Assembly (NCBI RefSeq): GCF_963678635.1
Contig: NC_087062.1
Location: 14,182,670-14,246,669 of the forward strand
Origin: Symsagittifera roscoffensis
Taxonomy: Eukaryota > Xenacoelomorpha > Acoela > Convolutidae
Length of the DNA stretch: 64,000 nucleotides
Reading direction: 5' to 3'
Of this stretch, positions 44,826 through 56,400 are shown in pieces. The notes beneath the pieces are model-generated. The model was not told the DNA's origin and ran no database searches. It worked only from the letters and a program-made list of their open reading frames with translations. The position numbers and the translations under genes are program-made. Every line of letters starts with the position of its first letter. The first letter of the stretch is position 1.

Positions 44826-45032
44826 GGATCTACTCAACAATCTCCACCCCTTTCAAGAAAGGAGGGGAGAATCTTAAGTAGGTTAAAATGGTCGATTTTT
44901 CAACCAATCAGAATGCAGAAAAATTATAATTCTCAATAGAAAGCTCAGTGCTAATTTACTGTATTTATTTAAAGGGGTGGAGATTCTTAAGTAGGTACCA
45001 TAGGGGGGGGGGGGATATTGTTAAGTAGATCC
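44826..45032. mobile_element. MITE with GGATCTACT ends
   Basis: The outer repeats GGATCTACT(C/T)AACAAT (44826-44841) and the complement at 45016-45032 enclose an inner inverted pair CTCCACCCCTTT/AAAGGGGTGGAG. The right half has further copies of CTTAAGTAGGT. The interior has TTTTTCAACCAATCAGAAT. A G-run (45003-45014) lies inside the right end. Confidence 0.8.
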
Positions 45033-45039
45033 GTTTCCT

Positions 45040-46010
45040 GTAACGAAAATGAGAAAAGAAGCAAAGCGAAAAAAAAGAAACTAAAATTAAAAAAAATTGT
45101 TTCTTATATCTTGAGCAGAGTTTCTTCAAACATAATTTGCCACATTGTTGAAAAATTCAGAAAAAAAATCAGATAAATAATTCGACGTGGAAGGTTTGTC
45201 GATAAAAAGAACGAGGACAGCCCGACAGCAGAAACTATCCCAGCAGAAAATTTTCAATTTAGAGAAAGAAGGCTACTCGGCGGGATTCGAACCACTAATA
45301 CTTGGTCGTCTCAAGTTTGAGCGTTACCCAGGGGAGGATTTGGGGGGGGGGGGGGGACACTTCCTCTCAGGGATTCGACCCCCTGCCGAACCAAAGGGCC
45401 CCCTTTTTTACTATTTTGAGATATCTATTTTTGGTGACGGACCCTAACATTTTTCTAAGGGCATCTTCGGCGCCAAAATGTACTGATTTTGAGGGGGGAG
45501 CGCGCCTCAAAAAAACGCAATTTTTCGGGCAAAATTATCCAAAAGACGCCTAAAAACGCCTTTTTTGGACTGTTTTTTCAAAATTTTGCCTGCGGCGCAG
45601 AAAATTTGGCCAGAACAGTGTCTTTTTAGTGCTTTAGGAGAACTCGGAAAATCTATTTGGTCGACCTAGAAAAAAAAGGTCGTCAAAATTTTGAAAATCC
45701 GCCCCCCCCCCCCTCGAGAAAATCTTAGATCCGCCCCTGGCGTTACCTATGAGCTAAAAGAAGTACCAGGAAATGTTATGCTTATAAAGTAACTACTGAG
45801 GTACTGTAACATGTTAATAAAGTTTTTTTTACAGGACATGTCAGGTACCGGTTGCACTATCCTTGCTAATCGCAAGGGTAAATAAGCGAATAGCCATGCA
45901 GGTTAACAAAAACTATGGTATTTTTCAAAGATTGGAAAACAGAATATCCTGGTGCTGTTTGAGAGCATCCATTCTGCCAAATCGACCAAATCTAGAGTTG
46001 GCTCTTTTTC
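45040..46010 (-). repeat. tRNA-derived SINE-like repeat, copy 2, interrupted
   Basis: The same element as 42290-42880 in the same orientation. The box B-like GGTTCGAATCCCG (complement, near 45290) and the box A-like TAGCTCATAGGTAACGC (complement, near 45755) are separated by a hAT-type MITE (45329-45739). Removing the MITE and one copy of its 8-bp duplication restores the continuous tRNA-like head seen in copy 1. The stem CCTTGCTAATCGCAAGG lies at 45861-45877. Confidence 0.75.
45329..45739. mobile_element. hAT-type MITE with exact 8-bp target duplication
   Basis: Begins CAGGGGAGGATTT and ends AGATCCGCCCCTG. It is flanked on both sides by GCGTTACC (45321-45328 and 45740-45747). The 411-bp interior has the family blocks, including a G-run at 45342-45355 and a C-run at 45702-45712. 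The inverted ends and 8-bp duplication are those of the hAT superfamily. There is no transposase frame. Confidence 0.93.
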
Positions 46011-46174
46011 CTTCTCCCCTTCCAACCTGCAATTTTTTCAAGTAAATATATTGTTCACATTGTCCGATCAGTATGAAAATTGACATGTCGACAAATGAAG
46101 CCTTGTGAAACCCCTCGTTACACCAAAAAACGGATGCTCGTGTGAGGTAGGGGAAGAGAAAAAGAGCCCCAAAG

Positions 46175-46407
46175 CAGGGGCGGATCTAAGTTTTTCTCGA
46201 GGGGGGAGGGGGGGGGGGAGGGTTATGGGAGTTGCGCCAAATTGATTCCCCGAGCTCTCCCAAAGCGCTAAAAAGACCCTGTTTTGAAAAATTTTGACCT
46301 CCCCCTCAAAATTTGTATAAATTGGTACCGAAAATGGATATCTTAAAAAAGTGCAAAGGGGGACCCTTTGGGTCGGCAGGAGGTCGAACCCCTTAAGTTC
46401 GCCCCTG
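46175..46407. mobile_element. Short hAT-type MITE
   Basis: Starts CAGGGGCGGATCTAAG and ends GTTCGCCCCTG, 233 bp, an internally deleted relative of 45329-45739. It is flanked by CCCCAAAG and CCCCAGAG (7 of 8 identical), a likely target duplication. Confidence 0.85.
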
Positions 46408-46409
46408 CC

Positions 46410-47175
46410 CCAGAGTTTATGTAAGTGAACTGCATGAGTTTATCACAAATTAATTGCAAGAAAACAGATAAAATTTTTAAAATAAAAATTTAAAGCGTTA
46501 AAAGAATGCTTTAAAATCACTTGCTGCGAATAAACTTGTCAAAGTAGAGCTGGAGTATCATAGAAATCAAAAAGGCTGGCGTTCAAGAAAAAGCAACACA
46601 GTTTTTCACCCACACTCTTTGAAAAAGTTTCTAATTATGTCATGGGTTCAGACGATTAAAAAATTCAAACTATTAACCATCGGCGACCGAAATTATTCAA
46701 TAAAAGAAATTCAAAAACAAAGACGAATGATTGAAATTTTGCAAAAAAAAAAATCGATAAATATTTTACGAAATTTTTAATCTTTTTTTTAATTTACTTT
46801 GAAAACTGTAGGACGGAGAAATAATAATTGCAAAAAATCATTTAAAAAAATAAACTTGCCGTAAAATTAAAACGAGGTCTAATTTAGTGTGAAAATCGAA
46901 AAGGCTCCAGTTTTTTTGACACAGAAAAATTTTGAAACATTTTTTAGATCCCGAACAACAGGTAATAAGGGTTTGAATACGATAGCAAACTTGACTATCT
47001 ACGAGGTTTCTTGAGCTAGTCAAAACTGGCGCGAAAAATTTTTAAGAAAACCGGACCCTATGCTGTAGTTTTTTCCCACTCTTCGAGGGTGTTCAGAACA
47101 AAAACTACAAACTTCAGCATGAAGTTGATCATTCGTCAAAAAATTGAACACAGCTCACAGATTTGTACATTTCAG
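46410..47175. other. Unassigned AT-rich sequence
   Basis: No gene signature on either strand. An open frame on the minus strand (47023-46838) is short and unremarkable. Confidence 0.4.
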
Positions 47176-47413
47176 GAGCAGAGTCACCGAACACTTCGGC
47201 CGATTGGCAGACAGCGTTGAGTCACCAGGACTCGACTAAGATGTTGACTGCAGTCCAAGGCAGTCCGAAAACCCAGAGTCAGGTCCCTTCGGACCACCGG
47301 GAGCGATCGATGGCTGGATCCGGGATAGAGCACGACTCCACTAGTATGGCAGTTGTAGCCACGAAGCCAACAAGCAACGACAACACGAAAATCACAGACA
47401 ACAGACCTAGACG
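47176..47413 (+). CDS. NTPase gene, candidate first visible exon
   Basis: GC-rich segment after a good acceptor (ACATTTCAG). The frame is serine/threonine-rich (SADWQTALSHQDSTK ... ATKPTSNDNTKITDNRPR) with a methionine at 47310. A weak donor, GTTATT at 47414, leaves two bases and so matches the phase of the next exon. The same DNA read on the minus strand encodes a signal-peptide-like sequence, so strand and membership are uncertain. An upstream exon would be needed if the acceptor is used. Confidence 0.4.
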
Positions 47414-50400
47414 GTTATTCATGACATAAATTGTTGTTCATAAGAATGTATGGAAACTGCGGTTAACTCCTGCAATAATTTCTAGATTTTTGCTGAATTT
47501 GCTTACAATTGTTGACAAAAACGATTGACTCCTGGAACAAATAATGCAACCAAAATAAAATCACAATTTAAATAACCCTAATAAATCATGCGTCTTAACT
47601 AACGGTCAGTAGCGTGCCGAGGGGGGGGGGGCAGACCGCCAATCCCCCCTTAATTCTGGTTGCCAAATTTTTCAAAAGGGCCCCCTTTGGTATAACTTTA
47701 CATCCATTTTTGTCTGATCAACTTCAAATATTTTCCAAAGGCGCCGTTGATGCCAATGTAACTAATTTTGAGGGAGCGCGCGCCAAATAAAACGCAATTT
47801 TTTAGTCAAATATTTTCCAAAAAGTGCCTAAAACCGCCTTTTTTGGCCTTTTTTTGAAAATTTTGCTTGCGGCACAGAAAAGTTAGGTCATTATAGAAAT
47901 TTCGGGTAGAAATTTTGATCCTTATCAAAATTCTCCGAAAAACCACCCACCACTAGAAAAATTTCTGTGCACGCCACTGGTAACGGTCAACATGATAAAC
48001 ATCGGAAGATAAACTATTTGTTTCGATTTGATCAAATTACATGAACTAGAAATTTTTCTCATCTTGGTTTGAAATAATTCTGATGTTTTAGGGAGAAACT
48101 GTACGCCACATCTTCGAATTGCAACGCATTTAAGGAGTTCGAGCCATTCGTGGATGAAGATGTGGACGAAAAAATGAAGAAGCTGCACGAGTTAGTAAAA
48201 ATCTGAAAACCGTTATCTTGTCTGTGAAAGGATTGTGCAGATTTCACCAGAAACTTAGCTAATCTGAGTCTGAAGAACTGTTTTTGAGATGTTTTTCTAT
48301 CACAGTTTTAAAATTTAAGACAACCAAAAAAAATTGCAATCGAAACCTTTTTTTTATCAGGGTGGATCAAAACGGTTGTAGAATTTTTTAAAAATATTTT
48401 TTATTTTCTCAGGTCTCTCCTTTTAGTACTGTTTTAGAACATCCGTTTTTTGACGTCCAATCCTTCTCAAAATGCTTTTTTTTCGGTGCCAATGTACACT
48501 AAATTTCAAAGGAGCTATTTTTTTTGAAAAAATTATATTGATTGCCCAAAAACGGGTGTTTATTAAGAGTCGATGAACACAGTGAAGACTCTTATTTGAG
48601 TCTGGTTGAATTTTTCCTTTTGTTCTTTTTCCAGGAAAAAGTCTTAAATTGCTCTAATAACTACAGATATGCATTCAAACACGCTAATGCATTTATGAAT
48701 TCGCTTAGGTATATATGCACTTGAGTTCAATTTAAAATCATCAGCTGAAAATTAAGTAAATTGCACCTTCAAAATACGAATACGAAGTGGACAACTTTGT
48801 TTCGAAAAAGAAATTTAATTTTTAGATTTCCCAGCGGAAGGAAACTTTCACTTATTAATCCAGTTTTTTTTTTTCAATTTAGAATAGTTTCATTAAGAAA
48901 GAGTAAATAATAAATTCTTTTTGATATTCGAAGAGGGTTAGAGCTATATAATTGTTACTTTTAAATTCTAAAATTAAAATTTTCAAAAATACGCCAGTTT
49001 TTTTGTTTCCTTACATTCAATGATGTTTTTCGATCCGTCTTTGGCTATATTTTTGTTTTATGGGAAAGCACGGGAAATCAATTGGTTTGATCTAAGAAAA
49101 AAATTTGACACAACTTTAAATAAAATTCGTATTCAACATGCCCCTGTTCACAAATACTAGCTCACAGTGCTGCTCCTATAGGTTTTTTTGAAAACTTCTC
49201 CTAAAATCATTCCCTAGAATAAGTTTGATGTTTTTAAATTTCTAATGAACGACGAGATTTCTCAGTATGCAAGTCGTGTGATTTTTTTTAAAAAAATTTA
49301 TAAAAAGTTTTTTAAAAATATGTGCGTTTAAACTTAACTTTTTGCAATATGACCTTCGATGCCTTTTTAGAGTTCAAATCACTATAATTTGCTAAGAAGA
49401 ATTCAAAATACGCTCTCTAAGAATCAAAATGCAAAACTTGTGGGCCCAGTTAAAGCTGGAGGTATGTGTTTGATTCTAAATGAGTTTGCTATACTGATGC
49501 GGCACGAAAAATTTGATCTCAAAAATTAGAGCTCACTCAGCTGTTTTTCTCCTAAAATAAGTGAAAAAAATGGAGTTAATAAATGTTTCCAAGGAGATAA
49601 CATTTTTCTTACAAAAAATTAGGCAGCCCCGGCATCTGCAGGAACTAATATCGCAACTGTTTCTTTCACTTGAACTTTTCAACAAAGATTTCATTGCGTC
49701 AGGTTTCAGAAATCAAAAGTTTCTAGGAAACGGTTAAAAATTCTTAAAAACGGTCAAAACGGTTTCTAAAATCCATACTTTTCCCTGCACAGAGCAGGTT
49801 GGTGCCGCTCAAGTGAAGAAGATTCCCATTTCGCGTTAAGTCAAAAAACTGTCGAAGCTTGAAAAATTCGGCTTGTAGAAGAGCCATAATTCTTTCTTAT
49901 ACAAACTGGGCATAGCCAATTATAAAGAATTCTGCTGTTTCGATTAAAACTATGATATCAGATTTGACAGGATAAATAGCGAAAAAAACTCCAAAAAGCT
50001 AGTTAGCAAAAAGTCCAAAAAAATGACATTTCCGAGAATCATAGCTTTTTTGTGTGTAAAACAATAAAGAGTAGCAGCTTATGCAGAAGATTTCACTCAA
50101 ACTGTAATTTCGATTGAACCCATAATCTCAGATCTGGGAGGGTAGTTCTCGAGAAATTATGTCAAAAAATTTTTTTTAAAAAAGGTCAAAATCCAAGTTT
50201 TGACTTTTCCGAGTGCGATAACTTTTTGTTTAAAAAATGTTGGTGCAGCCGTTTATGCAAGGAGCTTTTCGAAACCGTTCTATTTGTTGAAACAAAAACT
50301 TAGATTTTACACAGGTTTTTTTGAGAAAAAAAATCAAATATAAGGGTCAAATATTCCCCACAGGCATTTTCGAAGGCTGCAGACAGAGGGTTCAAGTAAA

Positions 50401-53400
50401 AATAGACTCTAAGTGAGTATACAAGCACATAGGGGAGTAGAAGGTTTTTCAATTGATACCCCTGTTTGAAAAACAGTAGAAAATTCTGAGAAAAAAATTT
50501 TCAATGAATTAGGAAATAATTTTCTATAAGGGAATATTAAACTAATTAAAATAATGGAAAAGAAACCATTTGGTAAACATACAATCCGCATGAAAAATGT
50601 GGAGAGGCTTTCTCAAATTGTTTGTTGTTCTAAGGCAATATTAAGGAAAAACGCACTCAGCAAAAAAAAACGTTTTCAAGATGTGACAACTAGGCTGACA
50701 TCAGATAAACAGGCAAATAATTGGCCGACAATTTCATTTGAAACAGAAAATTTCCCGTTTGAAAAAAAAACAAGCCCTGGTCAGATTCGAACCCAGGAAC
50801 TTTGTCTCTCCAGCCATATCTTCAGGCTAAGTTGGCCGGTAATGCATAAAAGTTTGAATTCATTATGAACCAAGATACAATTGGTTCTCTTAAACAAGTT
50901 GTTGACCCAAAAAAAGTCTATATTCCAGTTTGATAACGGTTGCTAATCGCAAGCGTAAAAAAATTTTTGAACTACAAAAATATATCAAACACTTTTTCAC
51001 ACCATCGAGAAAAACAATTTGAAACTTCTGTTCTTCGGAAAAGTTTAACAGCGAAGAGGGTCATTATCCCACGTTTTGCTAAGAAGTCTCTCTCTCTTTC
51101 TCTCTTCACCACTTGTGGGAATCTTTTTTTGTTGCTCGCATAACGTCTGAAAAGCTTGCAAATAAAATTTAAATTGATCTCATCAGACAATAACTTCTTG
51201 TACTTTTATATCGCGTTGAAAACATAATCAAATTTGGCTCTCCTACACACTAAGTGCTCAGAGCCAGGGGCGGATTTAGGGAAGGCGGACGCCTCCCTCC
51301 CTCAGGGATTCGACCACCTCACCTACCAAAGGGTCTCCCTTTGGTATTATTTTATGGGATCAATTTTTGGCTAACTAACCCTAAAATGATGTTAAGGTGC
51401 CTTCGGCGCAATATATACCAACATTGAAGGGGAGCGCGGACCGAAAAAACTCAATTTTTTGTCAAAATTTTCCAAAAAAAGGTCCAAAAACGGCATTTGA
51501 CCTGGAAATCATTTTGGTCGACCTAAACAAGTCAAAATTTTCAAAAATTGTTTGAAACATGGCGGCCCCTCGAGAACAACATGGCGGCCCATCGAGAAAA
51601 TTCTGGATCCGCCCCTGCTCGCTTCGAAAATTTTTAGATAGAATGAAGATGATGGTTAAAGTATGTAGTAATGTAGTAATACTTCAAACTTAGTAAGGCA
51701 TATGAAATCTTTTAAAAAAAAACATTTTTAAAATTTTATGATTATGCATTTATGTAGCTTTTATAAAATGCATGAAAGGTGTTTTTACATTAAGCACTAA
51801 AAAATTGCTACATTTAAAAAGCAAATGTATCAAAATGTCATGAAGCATGAAAAATTAGATCAAAATCTGACTTATTGGAGCACTATAACTTCATGGCCTT
51901 AGCAAAGAGGTCGTAAATATTAGTTTGAATATCAAATTACAGACTTGAATAATAAAAGCTAGCATAACAAAATTATACGCAGTAATTCGAGTGAAAAGAA
52001 AAAAATGAAAGAAAAACCGATGTCAAACAAATGCAACTCCAAAGAGAAAAAAACTGCAAAACTTCAGCACTCCTACAATAAATCTGTTACCAGCAAAGCA
52101 ACCAAATTGATAGAAAAATAGTGAATCGTAAAAAACACATTAACTTAGATAAAAAAAATTTGTTCAAGTCTTTCTTTCGGAAGTTAACGCAACTAAGATA
52201 AAAGGCGAATTTGCTCAAAACTCCTCGCTTAAAAATATCTGAACAGATGTTGGTTTTTGTAACATTAGTTTTTCCCTCGTCCCTCCGTGGTACTATTTTA
52301 AGACCTCCATTTTTGAAAAAATGGAGGTCTTATCAAATTTGGCTCTCCTACACACTAAGTGCTCAGAGCCAGGGGCGGATTTAGGGAAGGCGGACGCCTC
52401 CCTCCCTCAGGGATTCGACCACCTCACCTACCAAAGGGTCTCCCTTTGGTATTATTTTATGGGATCAATTTTTGGCTAACTAACCCTAAAATGATGTTAA
52501 GGTGCCTTCGGCGCAATATATACCAACATTGAAGGGGAGCGCGGACCGAAAAAACTCAATTTTTTGTCAAAATTTTCCAAAAAAAGGTCCAAATTTTCCA
52601 AAAATTTTCCAAAAAAAAAATTTTTAGATAGAATGAAGATGATGGTTAAAGTATGTAGTAATATAGTAATACTTCAAACTTAGTAAGGCATATGAAATCT
52701 TTTAAAAAAAAACATTTTTAAAATTTTATGATTATGCATTTATGTAGCTTTTATAAAATGCATGAAAGGTGTTTTTACATTAAGCACTAAAAAATTGCTA
52801 CATTTAAAAAGCAAATGTATCAAAATGTCATGAAGCATGAAAAATTAGATCAAAATCTGACTTATTGGAGCACTATAACTTCATGGCCTTAGCAAAGAGG
52901 TCGTAAATATTAGTTTGAATATCAAATTACAGACTTGAATAATAAAAGCTAGCATAACAAAATTATACGCAGTAATTCGAGTGAAAAGAAAAAAATGAAA
53001 GAAAAACCGATGTCAAACAAATGCAACTCCAAAGAGAAAAAAACTGCAAAACTTCAGCACTCCTACAATAAATCTGTTACCAGCAAAGCAACCAAATTGA
53101 TAGAAAAATAGTGAATCGTAAAAAACACATTAACTTAGATAAAAAAAATTTGTTCAAGTCTTTCTTTCGGAAGTTAACGCAACTAAGATAAAAGGCGAAT
53201 TTGCTCAAAACTCCTCGCTTAAAAATATCTGAACAGATGTTGGTTTTTGTAACATTAGTTTTTCCCTCGTCCCTCCGTGGTACTATTTTAAGACCTCCAT
53301 TTTTGTCTGACTGACCCTAGCACTTTTCTAAGAGAGCCTATATATACTAATTATGAAGCAACGCAAAACAAATTACCGGTAGGACAGAAAAAATATTCAA

Positions 53401-56400
53401 AATAGGGTCTTATTAGTGATTTGGGAGAGTTCGGAAAACCAATTTCCTCTACCTAAAATATGTGACAAATTTTTTGAACCTTTTTTTAGAAATGCCCCCC
53501 CCCCCTCTCGAGAAACCTCAGATCCGGGAAACCTCATACCAATTAGCAAAATAGATAAAACACCTCTTTCAGACATTGGAACCCGCTCCATAAAACTCAA
53601 ATGAAAGGCGCCTTCTAAAATATTGAGCTAATAGCACTTAAATTCTCGAGATTATATTGGCGTTGTGCGTTTAGTTTGTACAACACTCGACCTCACAAAA
53701 TAGAAGAACAGCTGAAGTACTTTGAGCTGGTGGAACCACAGCTGAACGAGACCTTCTTCAGACACAAGCCAATAGTGCTGGTGATAGGGGAGGTGAACAC
53801 GGGCAAGACCAGCCTCATCAACTTCCTCCTGGGCGACAAAAAGTACACGGGCAGTATCGTCAGTCCCGAACGGTAACAACATGGCGGCTCTTATTTTCAT
53901 TGCAAAAAGTATACTACCCCGTTCTCACAAGCAGTGAGTTTTGTAATCTGGTGTATTGTGGTTTAAAATAACTGATTAAAATACATTAGTGCTAACGAAT
54001 CGTTAACAGCAGAGTTAAAACGGCAACAAATAAATGCAACTGTTAATTGATGTGTTTTTCGAAAATAATTTTGAGGTTCAAAGTAAATGAATTATAAAGA
54101 CTGTCCTTGATCAAGCTTTGCCTATAATCGTTTTTAAAATTAAGTGCTCAACATCCTTAAATGCCTAAAATCAAATGTTTGAAAGATCCTTCAGAAAAAG
54201 CAGTGGGCATTTATTTGCAGGTCCACAAATGGCTTCTCGATCATTGATAAAGCGAACAAGGATGAACGAGTGAGTGGTCGCAATCTGGTCTCAGACCCGA
54301 AGAGACCCTTCAGGGAACTGAACCAATTCGGAAGTGACTTCCTCGAGAACCTCTACCACGTTTTAGTCAGTGGAGCTGCAATCCTCGAGAACTGCTACAT
54401 CGTCGACACTCCGGGTAATTTTTCGCAGACAACAAACAACACGAAAGCCTCCCTCAAAAAGATAAAATAAGCGCCTCAAAAAACATGAAAATAAAAACCC
54501 AATCTCATACATTTTCTTGATACCTGTTTTTTATCAAACAAGAATTCTAGGCGAACAATATGGGCGAAAATACTAGGCCAAGCAGGACTATTTAATTTTA
54601 ATTTAGCAACGGAACAAAACTTACAAAGCGAAAACAAAACCGACAATCATTAAGCAGGCACCAGTTGAGTCGGAAAAAATCTATTTATAATTAGAAAAAA
54701 ACTTTTGCCCCCCCCCCCCTAAAACTACAATGAGAAACAATTGCAACTACCATGATACTTGCTTAACGAGCACATTCGCAGGCTGTGCCAAGAAATGTAA
54801 TTTTTAATATATAAAACCCAAAATCTTTGCTTAAAAGTTTTGTAGATTTAACCCTTCTAAAACTTTGTTGGAATGTCTAAAAGGCTTCTTGTGATATAAT
54901 TTTCGCATCTTTCTAATCAAAGTGATTTCAACGTAATTCTTAATTAATTCTTAAAAAGTCAAAATGATCCATTTTTGGGGTAAAATTTTTGTTGAGAATT
55001 TCAGAGAAAAGATTATCTTCACTTTTTTGTCTAATTTTAACCCAATTTGAGAAAAACGCGTTCGAAACTTCAAAATTTGTTCGTTTTGTCCCGATAATTT
55101 AAATCAGCACTGTACATAGATTGTTTACATTCACATCAAAATTACGAGCGAGTAAGTATATTAGCTTTTTTAAATCAGCACTTTAGATTGTTGACATTCA
55201 CCTAAAATTTATGAGCGAGTAAGTATAATAGCTTATTGCTTGTAGGAATAGTGAAAGGGTCAACTAAGGCGAAGGATGGGTATGAAATGGTGGATGTGAT
55301 CAAGTGGTTTGCCAACATGTGCGACTGCATCATCCTCGTCTGGGACGCCCATAGCTGGCGTATGTCCGACGCAATCAAGGAACTGTTCCAGGTGAGACCT
55401 CGGCTCGCAACAACGCAAGAAACCCGAAAAAAAGAAACTATACGCTATTTAATCGCGAAGCTAGAGATGAAATTAGTAGTGGTTTGCCGACATTTTAGAA
55501 CAAAAACGTAGTGGTTTCCCAGTGTTTTGCCAAAATATTTGCCAGAAACACTTTCCTAAAAACGTTTGAAATTGTTGACTAAAAATTTATGATAAAATAA
55601 CTTTTTGACAGTCAAAGCACGCAAAAAAAATCTGAATACCTATTTGCTCACTGTTCAGTTTGTTTGATGTTAATGCTATCAGGAGTGTCTGTGCAATCAA
55701 CATCGAAAATTCTGCATCGCATTGAGCAAGTGTGACTTACAGCATGTGAGCAGAGTGCCAGTTGGACACACATTCGTGGAGCAGAACTCACGCCACGTTG
55801 TTGAGATGCAGGTGGGTTGAAATACTTTTCCTTTGAAAATTGGACACTAGACTGAAGATTTTTTGCCTAGCACGAAACTTGAGCGTTATATCAGCTGCAA
55901 CAATAACTTGTGGTGATACCAAGCGGATCTAGGATTTTCTCGAGGGGAAGCGGGTTTTCAAAAATGTTTCAAAAACTTTGTCTACCTTTTTATATGTCAA
56001 AGCTCCCAGAACACTATAAAGACCCTACTTTGACAAATTCTTTTGCGCCGCAGGCATATTGTTAAAAAAAACAGGTTTAAAGTGCCGTTTGCTAGCACTT
56101 TTGAAAAATTTAGACCAAAAAACCGCGTTTTTTTGGCACTCGGAGAGATCAGAGTAACTAAAACCAAAGACGATCTCAGCAGTTCTAAAAACAGAGAAAA
56201 CTATTTATTCAAGAACAAAAATAAATTCTTTTGAATTTTAGTTTTCCAACAAGATACCTCGTAGGATATCACAGCGCCGAAGGCGCCTTAGAATTATTTT
56301 ACGGTTGGTCGGCCAAAAATTGACGAAATAAAATAATACCAAAGGGTGATCCTTTGGTTTTCGAGAAAGTCGAATCTCTGAGAAGGATTGTCCCGCCCCT

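Larger units (their letters stand above)
51227..53303. repeat. Tandem duplication, ~1.1-kb unit (two copies)
   Basis: 51227-52331 is repeated at 52332-53303 with very high identity. The second copy lacks about 115 bp of the hAT-type element (offset 1105 before and 990 after the gap). The junction at 52304-52331 is a perfect inverted repeat (GACCTCCATTTTT against AAAAATGGAGGTC). It lies in intron 2 of the NTPase gene. Confidence 0.92.
48191..53674 (+). other. NTPase gene intron 2 (5.5 kb)
   Basis: Holds no convincing exon. It contains a tRNA-like repeat (50775-50960), a ~1.1-kb tandem duplication (51227-53303) with hAT-type elements, and a hAT fragment at 53260-53530. 48200-50750 is AT-rich with no recognised feature. 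Confidence 0.75.
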
